A stretch of DNA of 64,000 nucleotides, taken from positions 1-64,000 of the forward strand of contig NZ_JAFFZN010000009.1 in NCBI RefSeq assembly GCF_017676385.1, read 5' to 3'. Origin of the DNA: Streptomyces spirodelae (GTDB lineage: Bacteria; Actinomycetota; Actinomycetes; Streptomycetales; Streptomycetaceae). Shown one piece after another: positions 39,806-47,356 of this stretch. A program made the position numbers and the translations under genes. The notes under the pieces were generated by a model. It was given only the letters and a program-made list of their open reading frames with translations. It made no database searches and was not told the origin of the DNA. Numbering within the stretch: position 1 is the first letter of the stretch; every line of letters begins with the position of its first letter.

Positions 39806-40561
39806 ATGTGCCGCCACCTGGGCCACCTGGGCCCCGCACGCGCGCTGAGTGAGGTGCTCCTGGCGCCGCCGCACTCGCTGTACCGCCAGTCCTGGGCGCC
39901 GCGCCACCAGCGGTACGGCACGGTCAACGCCGACGGGTTCGGCGTGGGCTGGTACGCGGACGGCGATCCGGAGCCGGCCCGCTACCGCAGATCGGGACCG
40001 ATCTGGGCGGACGGCTTCCTGCCCGACCTGTGCCGGGTCGTACGGTCCACCGCGCTGCTGGCCGCTGTCCGGGACGCGACCAGCGGCTGTGCGCCCGGCG
40101 AAGCTGCCGCAGCTCCCTACGCCGAGGGCCGGTGGCTCTTCAGCCACAACGGCGCCCTCACCGGCTGGCCCGGCTCCGTGGCCCGGATCGCGGCCACCCT
40201 GTCGCCCGAGGAGCTGCTGGGCCTTGAGGCGCGCTGCGACTCCGCGCTGGCCTGGGCGCTGGTCGGGCACCTGTTGCGGGCCGGTGCGGGGCCGGGCCCC
40301 GCACTGGCCGAGGCCACCGCGCGACTCGGCGCCGCCGCGCCCGGCTCCCGGCTCAACTTCCTGCTGACCGACGGCAGCACCCTGGCCGCCACCGCGTGCG
40401 GCGACACCCTCTGGTACCTGCTCGAGGCCGGTACGTCCCTGACCGTCGCCTCCGAACCGCACGACACGGACCCGGGCTGGCGGCCCGTCCCGGACGCGTA
40501 CCTGCTCACCGGCGACCCGGGTGGCATCGAACTGACCGCTCTGAAGGAGTCTCACGCGTGA
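39806..40561 (+). CDS. egtC: EgtC, gamma-glutamyl hercynylcysteine sulfoxide amidase
   Basis: Class II glutamine-amidotransferase-fold hydrolase that removes Glu from the EgtB product. 251 residues; catalytic nucleophile is Cys2 in MCRHLGHLG, exposed after Met removal. ADGFGVGWY and SHNGALTGW are the Ntn-hydrolase substrate-site motifs. It follows egtB by 34 nt, and its stop overlaps the egtD start (GTGA). Confidence 0.95.
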   Translation: MCRHLGHLGPARALSEVLLAPPHSLYRQSWAPRHQRYGTVNADGFGVGWYADGDPEPARYRRSGPIWADGFLPDLCRVVRSTALLAAVRDATSGCAPGEAAAAPYAEGRWLFSHNGALTGWPGSVARIAATLSPEELLGLEARCDSALAWALVGHLLRAGAGPGPALAEATARLGAAAPGSRLNFLLTDGSTLAATACGDTLWYLLEAGTSLTVASEPHDTDPGWRPVPDAYLLTGDPGGIELTALKESHA

Positions 40562-41541
40562 CCCCGAACTCCCGGTTCACCCTCACCCGCACCCTGCCCA
40601 TCGACGCCACAGCAGCCGCCCTGGCCACCGACGTCACCCAAGGTCTGACCCGCTTCCCCAAGACGCTGCCGCCCAAGTGGTTCTACGACGCCCGCGGCAG
40701 CGAACTGTTCGAACAGATCACCGAGCTCCCCGTCTACTACCCCACCCGCGCCGAGGCCCGAATACTCCAGGACGCGGCGCCCGAGACCGCCCGGCTCACC
40801 GGCGCGCGCACCCTGGTCGAGCTGGGCTCAGGCTCCTCGTCCAAGACCCGGCTGCTGCTGACCGCGCTGGGCACCCCGCTGACCTATGTGCCCGTCGACG
40901 TCAGCGAGTCGGCGCTGACCGAGGCCGGGCACGCGCTGACCGCCGAGCACCCCGGTGTGACCGTGCACGCACTGGTCGCGGACTTCCAGCAGCGGCTGCG
41001 GCTGCCCGAGTGCCCGGAACCGAAGATCCTCGCCTTCCTCGGCGGCACCCTCGGCAATCTGCTGCCCGCCGAACGCCACCGGTTCCTCGCGGCGCTGCGG
41101 GCCCTGCTGGGGCCGGACGACGCGCTGCTGCTCGGCACGGACCTGGTCAAGGACCCCGCCACACTCGTCGCCGCCTACGACGACCCCGAGGGCGTCACCG
41201 CCGCCTTCAACAAGAACGTCCTGCACGTACTCAACCGCGAACTGGGTGCCGACTTCGACCCCGACGACTTCACCCACGTCGCCGCCTGGGACAGCGAGAA
41301 CGAGTGGATCGAGATGCGGCTGCGGGCCCGCCGGGCGGTCGCCGCCAAACTGCCCGGCGTCGACCTGAGCGTCGACTTCCAGCCCGGCGAGGAGCTGCGC
41401 ACCGAGGTCTCGGCGAAGTTCCGCAGGCAGGGCATCCGCGCCGAGCTCGCCGCCGCCGGGATGCGGCTGCACCGCTGGTGGACCGACCCCGGCCACCGTT
41501 TCGCCGTCAGCCTCGCGGTGCCCGCTCCGCTCGCGCCGTGA
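40558..41541 (+). CDS. egtD: EgtD, L-histidine N-alpha-trimethyltransferase
   Basis: Makes hercynine from histidine and three SAM. 327 residues with PPKWFYDARGSELFEQIT (38-55), SAM motif I ELGSGSSSKT (88-97), FLGGTLGNL, and the C-terminal substrate-site segment GEELRTEVSAKF. GTG 40558 overlaps egtC and has AAGGAG 8 nt upstream. No egtE (C-S lyase) follows; in Streptomyces that step is commonly encoded elsewhere. Confidence 0.96.
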   Translation: MTPNSRFTLTRTLPIDATAAALATDVTQGLTRFPKTLPPKWFYDARGSELFEQITELPVYYPTRAEARILQDAAPETARLTGARTLVELGSGSSSKTRLLLTALGTPLTYVPVDVSESALTEAGHALTAEHPGVTVHALVADFQQRLRLPECPEPKILAFLGGTLGNLLPAERHRFLAALRALLGPDDALLLGTDLVKDPATLVAAYDDPEGVTAAFNKNVLHVLNRELGADFDPDDFTHVAAWDSENEWIEMRLRARRAVAAKLPGVDLSVDFQPGEELRTEVSAKFRRQGIRAELAAAGMRLHRWWTDPGHRFAVSLAVPAPLAP

Positions 41542-41566
41542 GGGTGGCGGCGCGCATCCTGGGAGG

Positions 41567-41866
41567 GTGCGGTACGAACAGACGGCGACCGTTGCCGACG
41601 GCGACGCGGACGCGGTCTTCTCCGACGCCGTCGCGGAGCTGCTCCGGCGGGAGCCGACGGCGGAAGTGGACGGTGACAGCCGCGTCGCCGCGTGGCGGGC
41701 CTCCGGCCCCGGCGGTGTGTGCGCCGGCCAGCTGTATGTCACCGACGCGCGGCCCCGCGGGGTACGCATCACGGTCACCGTCGAAACCGACTCCGCCGCC
41801 GGTGCCCGGGCTCGCGCCGAGCTCGACCGGGCTCTTGCCGCCCGGTGCGGCCCGTCGGCCCGATGA
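41567..41866 (+). CDS. Hypothetical protein downstream of egtD
   Basis: 99 residues, unrecognised; alternating hydrophobic strands (CAGQLYVTDARPRGVRITVTVETD) followed by an alanine-rich helix suggest a small alpha/beta fold. The GTG at 41567 directly abuts a GGGAGG, which is too close for a normal ribosome site, so the true start may differ. It lies 25 nt after egtD and is probably co-transcribed. Confidence 0.55.
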   Translation: MRYEQTATVADGDADAVFSDAVAELLRREPTAEVDGDSRVAAWRASGPGGVCAGQLYVTDARPRGVRITVTVETDSAAGARARAELDRALAARCGPSAR

Positions 41867-41898
41867 GGGGGTGCCCCTGTCGGAGGTGTGCGGGCTGC

Positions 41899-41948
41899 GG
41901 GTGCTTCGTGGTTGCTCGCGCAGTTCCCCGCGCCCCTGACGGGGCGCG
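41899..41948. repeat. Dispersed Streptomyces intergenic repeat with hairpin
   Basis: The stretch GGTTGCTCGCGCAG followed by TTCCCCGCGCCCC and its complement resembles a short repeat I recall as widespread between genes of Streptomyces. Its end is a perfect 8-bp stem CGCGCCCC/GGGGCGCG with a TGAC loop (41929-41948). It can serve as a terminator for the convergent genes on both sides. Confidence 0.6.
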
Positions 41949-41953
41949 TCCTC

Positions 41954-42346
41954 CTACCGGCTCAGTTCGACCTTGCCGAACAGCGCGGCGTAGCCGCTCG
42001 GCAGCTGGCTGAGGAGCTGGTTGAGCTCTCCGCCGGAGACGGTCTCGGCCAGCGTCGACAGCACGGCGCTGGCATCCCACTCGGCGGTCCGCGGCCGCGC
42101 GTTCGTCCGCTCGGCGACGCGTGCGCAGAACTGCTCGACGCCGTACGTCTCCGCCGGCTCCTCGCCGGCCTCGGCCACGAGCGGACCCAGCGGACCGGGC
42201 AGCTGGGCGGCCAGCTCCTGCGCCTTGACGGGGGTGATCCGGGATGCGAGGACGCTCAGTACCGCCCGGGTGACCTCTTCGGCTTCCGCCTGGTTCTGGT
42301 ACTCGCCGCGCTCGCGGACCTGGGCCAGGAACTCGTCGTACCTCAT
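41954..42346 (-). CDS. DUF2267 family protein
   Basis: 130 residues with the DUF2267 pattern: MRYDEFLAQVRERG, then TRAVLSVLASRITPVKAQELAAQLPGPL, and a second similar module, ASAVLSTLAETVSGGELNQLLSQLPSGYAALF. Function unknown; the modules look like a duplicated helical unit. ATG 42346 has AAGGAG 6 nt upstream. Confidence 0.9.
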   Translation of the reverse strand: MRYDEFLAQVRERGEYQNQAEAEEVTRAVLSVLASRITPVKAQELAAQLPGPLGPLVAEAGEEPAETYGVEQFCARVAERTNARPRTAEWDASAVLSTLAETVSGGELNQLLSQLPSGYAALFGKVELSR

Positions 42347-42675
42347 GATCAGCTCCTTCGTGCCGCTGGACCAGTGCTCCTACCTGCCCCGCGGTACCCA
42401 CTCAGGGTCGGTCTATGGCCCGGTCGAGCGGCCCGCCGCCGGGACACCGGCCAGGAGCAGGTGCCGCCATCCACCCCCACCGAGCGCACTCCTTCCGGCA
42501 CGGTACGCACACAACCCCGCGCACCAGCCCGGCGATGTCCGGGCGGTCGTTTGCCCACCGCGTCGTGTGGGCGACGACGCGGTGGATCTCGGCGGCGCGC
42601 GCGGGCGGGAGGTTCGGGCTCGGGGGTGGGGTCGTGGGTGGCACCGTGGCAGCGTAAGGCGCGACGGAGGGCGGG
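42347..42675. other. Gap between DUF2267 gene and rpsR paralogue
   Basis: 329 bases. A leftward frame 42402-42644 may be a gene remnant (listed). Other open frames here look like GC-bias shadows. No terminator hairpin stood out. Confidence 0.4.
42402..42644 (-). pseudogene. Possible nucleotidyltransferase fragment
   Basis: An 80-residue frame whose centre, AAEIHRVVAHTTRWANDRPDIAGLV, resembles the N-terminus of Streptomyces nucleotidyltransferase-fold proteins just before their GS-motif. The following residues (RGVVCVPCRKECARW) do not continue that fold, so the gene appears broken. It starts 31 nt after the rpsR paralogue with no ribosome site. Confidence 0.25.
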
Positions 42676-42912
42676 TCAGCGGGTGCTGTAGGGGAGGAGG
42701 GCCATTTCGCGGGCGTTCTTGATGGCGGTGGCGAGTTGGCGCTGCTGCTGCGCGGTGACGCGGGTGACACGGCGGCTGCGGATCTTGCCGCGGTCGGAGA
42801 TGAACTTCCGCAGCAGGTCGGTGTCCTTGTAGTCGATGTAGGTGATGCCTGCCGCGTCCAGCGGGTTGGGGCGGGGGCGCTGCTGCTTGCGGTCGGAGTT
42901 GCGGCGGGGCAT
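42676..42912 (-). CDS. rpsR: 30S ribosomal protein bS18, zinc-independent paralogue
   Basis: 78 residues, with [27 protein letters not shown], the bS18 core that binds the 16S platform. It has no cysteine, so it is the C-minus form that replaces the zinc-binding copy when zinc is scarce. Last intact gene of the leftward Zur operon, 58 nt after the CobW remnant. ATG 42912. Confidence 0.94.
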   Translation of the reverse strand: MPRRNSDRKQQRPRPNPLDAAGITYIDYKDTDLLRKFISDRGKIRSRRVTRVTAQQQRQLATAIKNAREMALLPYSTR

Positions 42913-42970
42913 GGGGGCTCCTCGGGTCTGTGGGGACAGGGGTCGGGACAGGGGACGTCGGACGTCGGGG

Positions 42971-43372
42971 TCAGGAGACGGGGGAGAGGAGGGCGTCGAA
43001 GGCGGCGGGGAAGCGTTTCCACGCCTCGCGCCCGGCGGCGTACTCCGCGTCGGTCAGCAGGCAGGTCTCCAGCAGCCGGGTGAGCCCTTCGCGGTCCAGG
43101 CCCGGCGAGGTGAACACCAGGTGCTGGCAGCGGTCGCCGTGCTCGGGGTGCCAGTCGAGGGAGGCGGCGGCCCGGCGCATGGGCGGCACCATCTCCCAGG
43201 CGGCGTCGGGGAGGGAGGCGAGCCAGGGGCCCGCGGTCTCCACGCTCAGCGCGCCTCCTGCGGCGTCCCAGCCCAGCAGCGTGTCGGGCCGGTCGACGAC
43301 GCGTCGGCGGGCGTCGGCGTGCATGCCCCCGACGAGTACGACGGGCAGTTGTGCTCGCTCGTCGCCGGTCAT
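42971..43372 (-). CDS. CobW/YciC-like metallochaperone with GTPase core deleted
   Basis: 133 residues. Full-length relatives in this gene position have about 370-400 residues: strand one, a GTPase core with CxCC zinc motif, and a CobW C-terminal domain. Here [20 protein letters not shown] (start of the core) runs straight into [27 protein letters not shown] and [20 protein letters not shown], the C-terminal domain. Switch regions, CxCC motif and base-recognition motif are gone. The frame is kept, and the ATG at 43372 still overlaps the rpmE stop (ATGA). The product cannot be a GTPase; the C-terminal domain may persist. Confidence 0.8.
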   Translation of the reverse strand: MTGDERAQLPVVLVGGMHADARRRVVDRPDTLLGWDAAGGALSVETAGPWLASLPDAAWEMVPPMRRAAASLDWHPEHGDRCQHLVFTSPGLDREGLTRLLETCLLTDAEYAAGREAWKRFPAAFDALLSPVS

Positions 43373-43653
43373 CGCTCCGCTCCGTTCCCCGTCTCCCGGC
43401 CGTGCCCGGTGGAGCGGCCGTAGCGGCGCTCGAACCGCTCCACGCGGCCCGCGCTGTCCACGACGCGCGCTGTGCCGGTGTAGAAGGGGTGGCTGCGCGA
43501 GGAGATCTCCACGTCGACGACGGGGTAGGTGTTGCCGTCCTCCCACTCGATGGTCCGTTCGCTGGTGAGCGTGGAGCGGGTCAGGAAGGCGAAGTCGGCG
43601 CTCTTGTCGCGGAAGACGACGGGGCCGTATGCGGGGTGGATACCGGGTTTCAC
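43369..43653 (-). CDS. rpmE: 50S ribosomal protein bL31 type B, zinc-independent
   Basis: 94 residues; type B bL31 with [18 protein letters not shown] and [28 protein letters not shown]. No cysteine is present, unlike the zinc-binding type A protein. Production under zinc shortage frees zinc held by the A copy. Second gene of the leftward Zur operon, 60 nt after rpmG; stop overlaps the CobW remnant by 4 nt. Confidence 0.95.
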   Translation of the reverse strand: MKPGIHPAYGPVVFRDKSADFAFLTRSTLTSERTIEWEDGNTYPVVDVEISSRSHPFYTGTARVVDSAGRVERFERRYGRSTGHGRETGNGAER

Positions 43654-43713
43654 GGGGTTGCTCCCTCGGTTCGGCTGGGTACGGGCGGCTGTTCAGGTCG
43701 TGGACGGCCGCCG

Positions 43714-43878
43714 TCAGCGCTGTTCACGGAAGTCGACATGGCGGCGGACGCGCGGGTCGTACTTGCGCAGGGTCAGCCGGTCCGGGTCGTTCCGCCGGTT
43801 CTTGCGGGTCACGTAGGTGTAGCCGGTGCCCGCTGTGGAGCGGAGCTTGACGAGGGGGCGGAGTTCGTTGCGAGCCAT
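43714..43878 (-). CDS. rpmG: 50S ribosomal protein bL33, zinc-independent
   Basis: 54 residues, [29 protein letters not shown]..., with no cysteine. First gene of the leftward Zur operon. The ATG at 43878 has no ribosome site, and a good -10 ends 7 nt before it, so the mRNA is probably leaderless. An in-frame upstream start at 43941 would run through the Zur box and is rejected. Confidence 0.95.
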   Translation of the reverse strand: MARNELRPLVKLRSTAGTGYTYVTRKNRRNDPDRLTLRKYDPRVRRHVDFREQR

Positions 43879-43885
43879 GACGGCC

Positions 43886-43914
43886 ACTATATTGTTAATG
43901 GAAATCATTTCCAA
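43886..43914 (-). promoter_or_regulatory. Promoter of the leftward Zur operon
   Basis: Read on the minus strand: -35 TTGGAA (43914-43909), 17-nt spacer, -10 TATAGT (43891-43886). Predicted transcription start falls at about 43879, next to the rpmG ATG. Confidence 0.7.
43899..43913. promoter_or_regulatory. Zur box between divergent zinc-starvation operons
   Basis: TGGAAATCATTTCCA is a perfect 7-1-7 palindrome and fits the Streptomyces Zur consensus I recall (TGaaAATnATTttCA form). It covers the -35 and spacer of the leftward promoter and sits 30 nt before the rightward rpmB start, so one dimer pair can silence both directions in the presence of zinc. Confidence 0.88.
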
Positions 43915-43943
43915 CTGAGCCAAACGAGAGGTAGGCAACACCC

Positions 43944-44180
43944 GTGTCAGCCCACTGCCAGCTCACCGGGGCGCAACCGCGCTTCGGCAAGACCGTCTCC
44001 CACTCCCACCGACGCAGCAGCCGCCGCTTCGACCCCAATGTGCAGCGCAAGCGCTACTGGCTGCCGAGCGAGGGCCGCTACGTGCGGCTGCGGCTGAGCG
44101 CAAAGGGCATCAAGACCGTGGACGCCATCGGCGTCGAGCGGGCCGTGGCCCGGATCCGGGCGCGGGGAGGCCGGGTCTGA
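43944..44180 (+). CDS. rpmB: 50S ribosomal protein bL28, zinc-independent paralogue
   Basis: 78 residues with [32 protein letters not shown] and the C-terminal [17 protein letters not shown]. It lacks the four-Cys zinc site of the primary bL28 (one Cys only). GTG 43944 follows GAGAGGTAGG. First gene of the rightward Zur unit; stop TGA shares a base with the rpsN ATG. Confidence 0.95.
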   Translation: MSAHCQLTGAQPRFGKTVSHSHRRSSRRFDPNVQRKRYWLPSEGRYVRLRLSAKGIKTVDAIGVERAVARIRARGGRV

Positions 44181-44485
44181 TGGCCAAGAAGAGCAAGATC
44201 GCGAAGAACGAGAAGCGCCGGGCGACGGTGGCGCGCTACGCGGCCCGCCGCGCCGAGCTCAAGGAGATCCTGCGCGCGCCGGCCTCCACGGACGCCGAAC
44301 GGCGCGCCGCGCTGGCGGAGTTGCGGCGACAGCCCCGCGACGCCAGTGCCACCCGGGTACGCAACCGGGACAGTGTGGACGGCCGCCCCCGCGGCCATCT
44401 GCGCGCTTTCGGGCTCTCCCGGGTCCGCTTCCGGGCGCAGGCGCACGCCGGGTATCTGCCGGGGGTCACCAAGTCCTCCTGGTGA
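44180..44485 (+). CDS. rpsN: 30S ribosomal protein uS14, zinc-independent long form
   Basis: 101 residues, the long cysteine-free form ([24 protein letters not shown] ... [25 protein letters not shown] ... LPGVTKSSW). The zinc-containing uS14 is only about 61 residues. It overlaps rpmB by one base and ends the unit; a strong hairpin follows. Confidence 0.95.
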   Translation: MAKKSKIAKNEKRRATVARYAARRAELKEILRAPASTDAERRAALAELRRQPRDASATRVRNRDSVDGRPRGHLRAFGLSRVRFRAQAHAGYLPGVTKSSW

Positions 44486-44593
44486 CACGTCCGTCGGGCC
44501 GGGTTTCCTGCCCCCGTCCCCCCTGGACACCCCGGCCCCTCCCGTGGGCCCCGTCTCCCCTGGGCGTCCCCGTCCCCCTGTGGACGCACAACG

Positions 44594-44640
44594 GCGTGGA
44601 GAGGCTCATCCTTGGAGGTTCGGAGTGAGCCTCTCCACGC
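44594..44640. terminator. Bidirectional terminator between rpsN and the small secreted protein gene
   Basis: Perfect 15-bp stem (44594-44608 with 44626-44640), GCGTGGAGAGGCTCA on the left arm, 17-nt loop. It lies between convergent genes. Confidence 0.85.
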
Positions 44641-44676
44641 CCGTCGTGGACGCGGCCGGTCGGACCGGCCGCCCGG

Positions 44677-44892
44677 TCAGCGACTGATCATGGGCCCGAA
44701 GGCGAAGAACGCCGAGTCGCTGATGATGTTGTCGTCGTCCGAAATCTTGACGACGGACTTCTTCTTGTGGACCTCCTTGTGGCAGCAGTGGTGTCCGTGG
44801 CCACCTGCCGCCGCCGAGGCCGTGCCGGCGGCGGCGAGCCCGAGGGACGCCAGGCCGACGGCGAGAGAGCGCGTGAGGGCGCGTGTGCGCAT
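44677..44892 (-). CDS. Small secreted Cys/His/Lys-rich protein
   Basis: 71 residues from ATG 44892, which has GGAGG 5 nt upstream. A signal peptide is clear (RTRALTRSLAVGLASLGLAAAGTASA, cut about 26-28). The mature 43 residues start GGHGHHCCHKEVHKKK and continue VVKISDDDNIISDSAFFAFGPM. I do not recognise it; the His/Cys cluster could bind metal or form disulfides, and the acidic-hydrophobic end could assemble. It neighbours the chaplin gene divergently, so a surface role is plausible. Confidence 0.75.
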   Translation of the reverse strand: MRTRALTRSLAVGLASLGLAAAGTASAAAGGHGHHCCHKEVHKKKSVVKISDDDNIISDSAFFAFGPMISR

Positions 44893-45151
44893 GAAAACCT
44901 CCGTTGAAGGTCCGAAAGAACGAGACAGTCCCATCCTCGCCGCCCATCCGGGCATCCCAGTTCAATATATGAAGGACACGGCATAACAGACCCGAATGGC
45001 GCAGGTGTCCGGCCGGCCCACGCCGACCCCCGCGGCCCGGCGTTCCTCCGATCGGGTGGGCGGCCCACCATTTGGCGTGGCGACGGAATCCGGTCTTCGG
45101 CGGTGGGTGCACTCTTGTGCGCGTCTGGCACAGAAAACAAGGGAGGACACC

Positions 45152-45388
45152 ATGCGCATCCGTACTGCGGCTGCTGCCTCTGGTCTTGCCGTCACCGCCG
45201 TCCTCGGCGGGGCCACGGCAGCGGTCGCCGACTCCGGGGCCCAGGGCGGCGCGGCGGGATCACCGGGGGTCATCTCCGGTAACGTCGTTCAGATCCCGGT
45301 GCACGTTCCGATCCAGGTGTGCGGCAACACCATCGACATCGTCGGGATTCTCAACCCCGCGTTCGGCAACACCTGCGTCGCCGACTGA
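45152..45388 (+). CDS. Short chaplin
   Basis: A secreted amyloid-forming surfactant that coats aerial hyphae. 78 residues: signal peptide (1-27, ending AAVADS), then one chaplin domain GVISGNVVQIPVHVPIQVCGNTIDIVGILNPAFGNTCVA with the two Cys that form the conserved disulfide. There is no cell-wall sorting signal, so it is of the short ChpD-H class. ATG 45152 follows GGGAGGA. I found no convincing BldN-type promoter in the 259-nt upstream gap. Confidence 0.93.
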   Translation: MRIRTAAAASGLAVTAVLGGATAAVADSGAQGGAAGSPGVISGNVVQIPVHVPIQVCGNTIDIVGILNPAFGNTCVAD

Positions 45389-45451
45389 CGCATTCCCCGC
45401 CGTCCGCCGGGCGGCCGCCCCGCCCGCGGCGCGGATTCCCCGTTGCCACAC

Positions 45452-45480
45452 CGAACGCCCCGCCAGTGGCGGGGCGTTCG
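45452..45480. terminator. Bidirectional terminator between chaplin and hypX
   Basis: Perfect 13-bp stem CGAACGCCCCGCC (45452-45464) with its complement at 45468-45480 and a 3-nt loop, between convergent genes. Confidence 0.85.
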
Positions 45481-45605
45481 CGTATGTGTACGAGGGCTCG
45501 GCGGCCGCGACGAGCAGCGCGCGCTGCTGCTCCTCGTCGAGCGCTTCGGCACTGCGGCGCCAGCGGGTCGGGCCGCCCCGGGTAGGTGCGCAGCCCTGCC
45601 CGCTC

Positions 45606-47288
45606 CTACCCCCGCAGGACCGGTGCCTCGGTGGGCGGGGGCTCCTTGCGCAGGAACGCCGCGCGCAGCGCGTGGTGCGGGGCCGCCGGGTCGAACAGGA
45701 CGCGGTGCATCGCGGCCAGCTCCCGGTCCCGGTAGGCGGCCAGCGGTTCGGTGGCCTCGTCGCGGGCGCGGTTGGTCTTCTTGACGGCGAGCCGCTGGTG
45801 GGTGGCCGGATCGTCGGCCAGGGCCGTCGCCAGCTCCGCGACGCGCTGGGCGAAGCCCGTCGGCGAGGTCGGCAGCACCCGGTCCACCAGCCCGATCCGC
45901 CGCGCGGTGGCGGCGCTCATCGGCTCGGCGTCCCGCATCAGCGCCTCGGTGATCTCCGGCCCGACCCGGCGCGGCAGCGTGTACGTCCAGAACTCCGAAC
46001 CCGGCAGGCCCATGAGCCGGTAGTGCGGGTTGAGTACCGCGCCCGCCCTGCACCACACCTCGTCGGCGGCCGCGGCCAGCATCGCGCCGCCCGCCGCCGC
46101 GTTGCCGCCCAGCGCCGCGACCACCAGCCGGTCGGTGGTGGTCAGCACCGCCTCGACCACGTCGTCGATGGCCTGGATGTTGGCCCAGCCCTCGGCGGCC
46201 GAGTCGCGGGCGGCCTCGATGACGCCCAGGTGGATGCCGTTGGAGAAGAAGTCACGCGCGCCGCCAAGCACCACCACCCGGGTCGGTCGGGTGCACGCGT
46301 ACCGGTAGGCGGCCAGCAGCCGCCGGCACTGGACGGTGCTCATCGCCCCGCCGGGGAAGGAGAAGCGGACGAAGCCGACGCCGTCCCGCTCCTGGTAGCG
46401 GATCTCGGCATGGGTCAGACGTTCGGGCGCCAGCTCCAGCGGCGCCGGCCGCTCCGGGACGTCGGGCAGGCGGCTGCCCAGCGCCAGCGCCGCCGGCAGC
46501 TTGAACGTGCGCCTGCCGCCGACGGCCCGGCGCGGCCGCAGCTGCGAGATCCACACCGCGCCGTCGACCGTGGCCCGGCAGATCGCACCCGCGCGGGTGG
46601 CGAGGATCTTCCCGGGGGTGCCGTGCAACTGGTCCTCTGCGTGCCCACCGTGCAGGAACCACTCCTCGCCCAGCAGTTCGTCCAGTACCCCGGGCTGTGA
46701 GTCGGCGGCGCGCAGGGTGCGCAGTACGTCGAGGGTCCGGAAGGTCTGCCAGTCGATACGCCGCTCGGCCTGACGCATCCGCGGTCTGACCGACGGCTGG
46801 ATGTCGTCCTGCGAGCGCGGACGGTAGCCGCCGGCGGCGAACCGGGCCACGGCGTTGCGCACCGCCTCCAGCGCCGCGTCGGCCACCTCGCCCCGGTACA
46901 GCTCGCTCTTGCTCGCCCCCTCCGGCAGCGTGCACTCGGCCGAGGCCCAGACGGCCCCCGCGTCCAGCTCGGCCTCCGCCTGGAGCACCGTCACACCCCA
47001 GTGGGTGCGCCCCTCGTGCACGGCCCGGTCGAGCGAGGAGGGGCCGCGGTCGCCCGGGGGGCCGGGGTGCACGATCAGGCAGGTGATGCGCGACCACACG
47101 TCCTCGGGCACGGGGGTCCGCAACATCGGCGCGACCACCAGCTCGGGGCCGTGCCGCTCCACCGCGCGGCGCACCCCGTCGCCGTCGGCGACCACCTCGG
47201 CCGCGACGGTGTGGCGGGCGTCCCGCAGCTCGGCCTGGACGCGCTGGGTCAGACTGTTGAAGGCGCTCGCGATGAGCAGGATCCGCAC
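45606..47288 (-). CDS. hypX: HypX/HoxX, formyl-tetrahydrofolate-dependent CO-forming maturase
   Basis: In aerobic [NiFe]-hydrogenase makers HypX turns the formyl group of formyl-THF into the CO ligand of the active-site iron. The 560-residue protein has an N-terminal formyltransferase-like domain (VRILLIASAFNSLTQR; HPGPPGDRGPSSLDRA is the folate/formyl site) and a C-terminal enoyl-CoA-hydratase/crotonase-like domain from about 290 (VVLGGARDFFSNGIHLGVIEA, GGNAAAGGAMLA) that binds CoA. GTG 47288 lies 5 nt after AGGAGG; the adjacent GTG at 47291 is too close. Last gene of the hyp operon, 68 nt after hypE. Confidence 0.93.
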   Translation of the reverse strand: MRILLIASAFNSLTQRVQAELRDARHTVAAEVVADGDGVRRAVERHGPELVVAPMLRTPVPEDVWSRITCLIVHPGPPGDRGPSSLDRAVHEGRTHWGVTVLQAEAELDAGAVWASAECTLPEGASKSELYRGEVADAALEAVRNAVARFAAGGYRPRSQDDIQPSVRPRMRQAERRIDWQTFRTLDVLRTLRAADSQPGVLDELLGEEWFLHGGHAEDQLHGTPGKILATRAGAICRATVDGAVWISQLRPRRAVGGRRTFKLPAALALGSRLPDVPERPAPLELAPERLTHAEIRYQERDGVGFVRFSFPGGAMSTVQCRRLLAAYRYACTRPTRVVVLGGARDFFSNGIHLGVIEAARDSAAEGWANIQAIDDVVEAVLTTTDRLVVAALGGNAAAGGAMLAAAADEVWCRAGAVLNPHYRLMGLPGSEFWTYTLPRRVGPEITEALMRDAEPMSAATARRIGLVDRVLPTSPTGFAQRVAELATALADDPATHQRLAVKKTNRARDEATEPLAAYRDRELAAMHRVLFDPAAPHHALRAAFLRKEPPPTEAPVLRG

Positions 47289-47356
47289 CACGACCTCCTG
47301 GTGATGGCTCGTTGGTGTGCCGGCCGAGAGGGATGGCTCAGCCGGGAAGGGACGGC

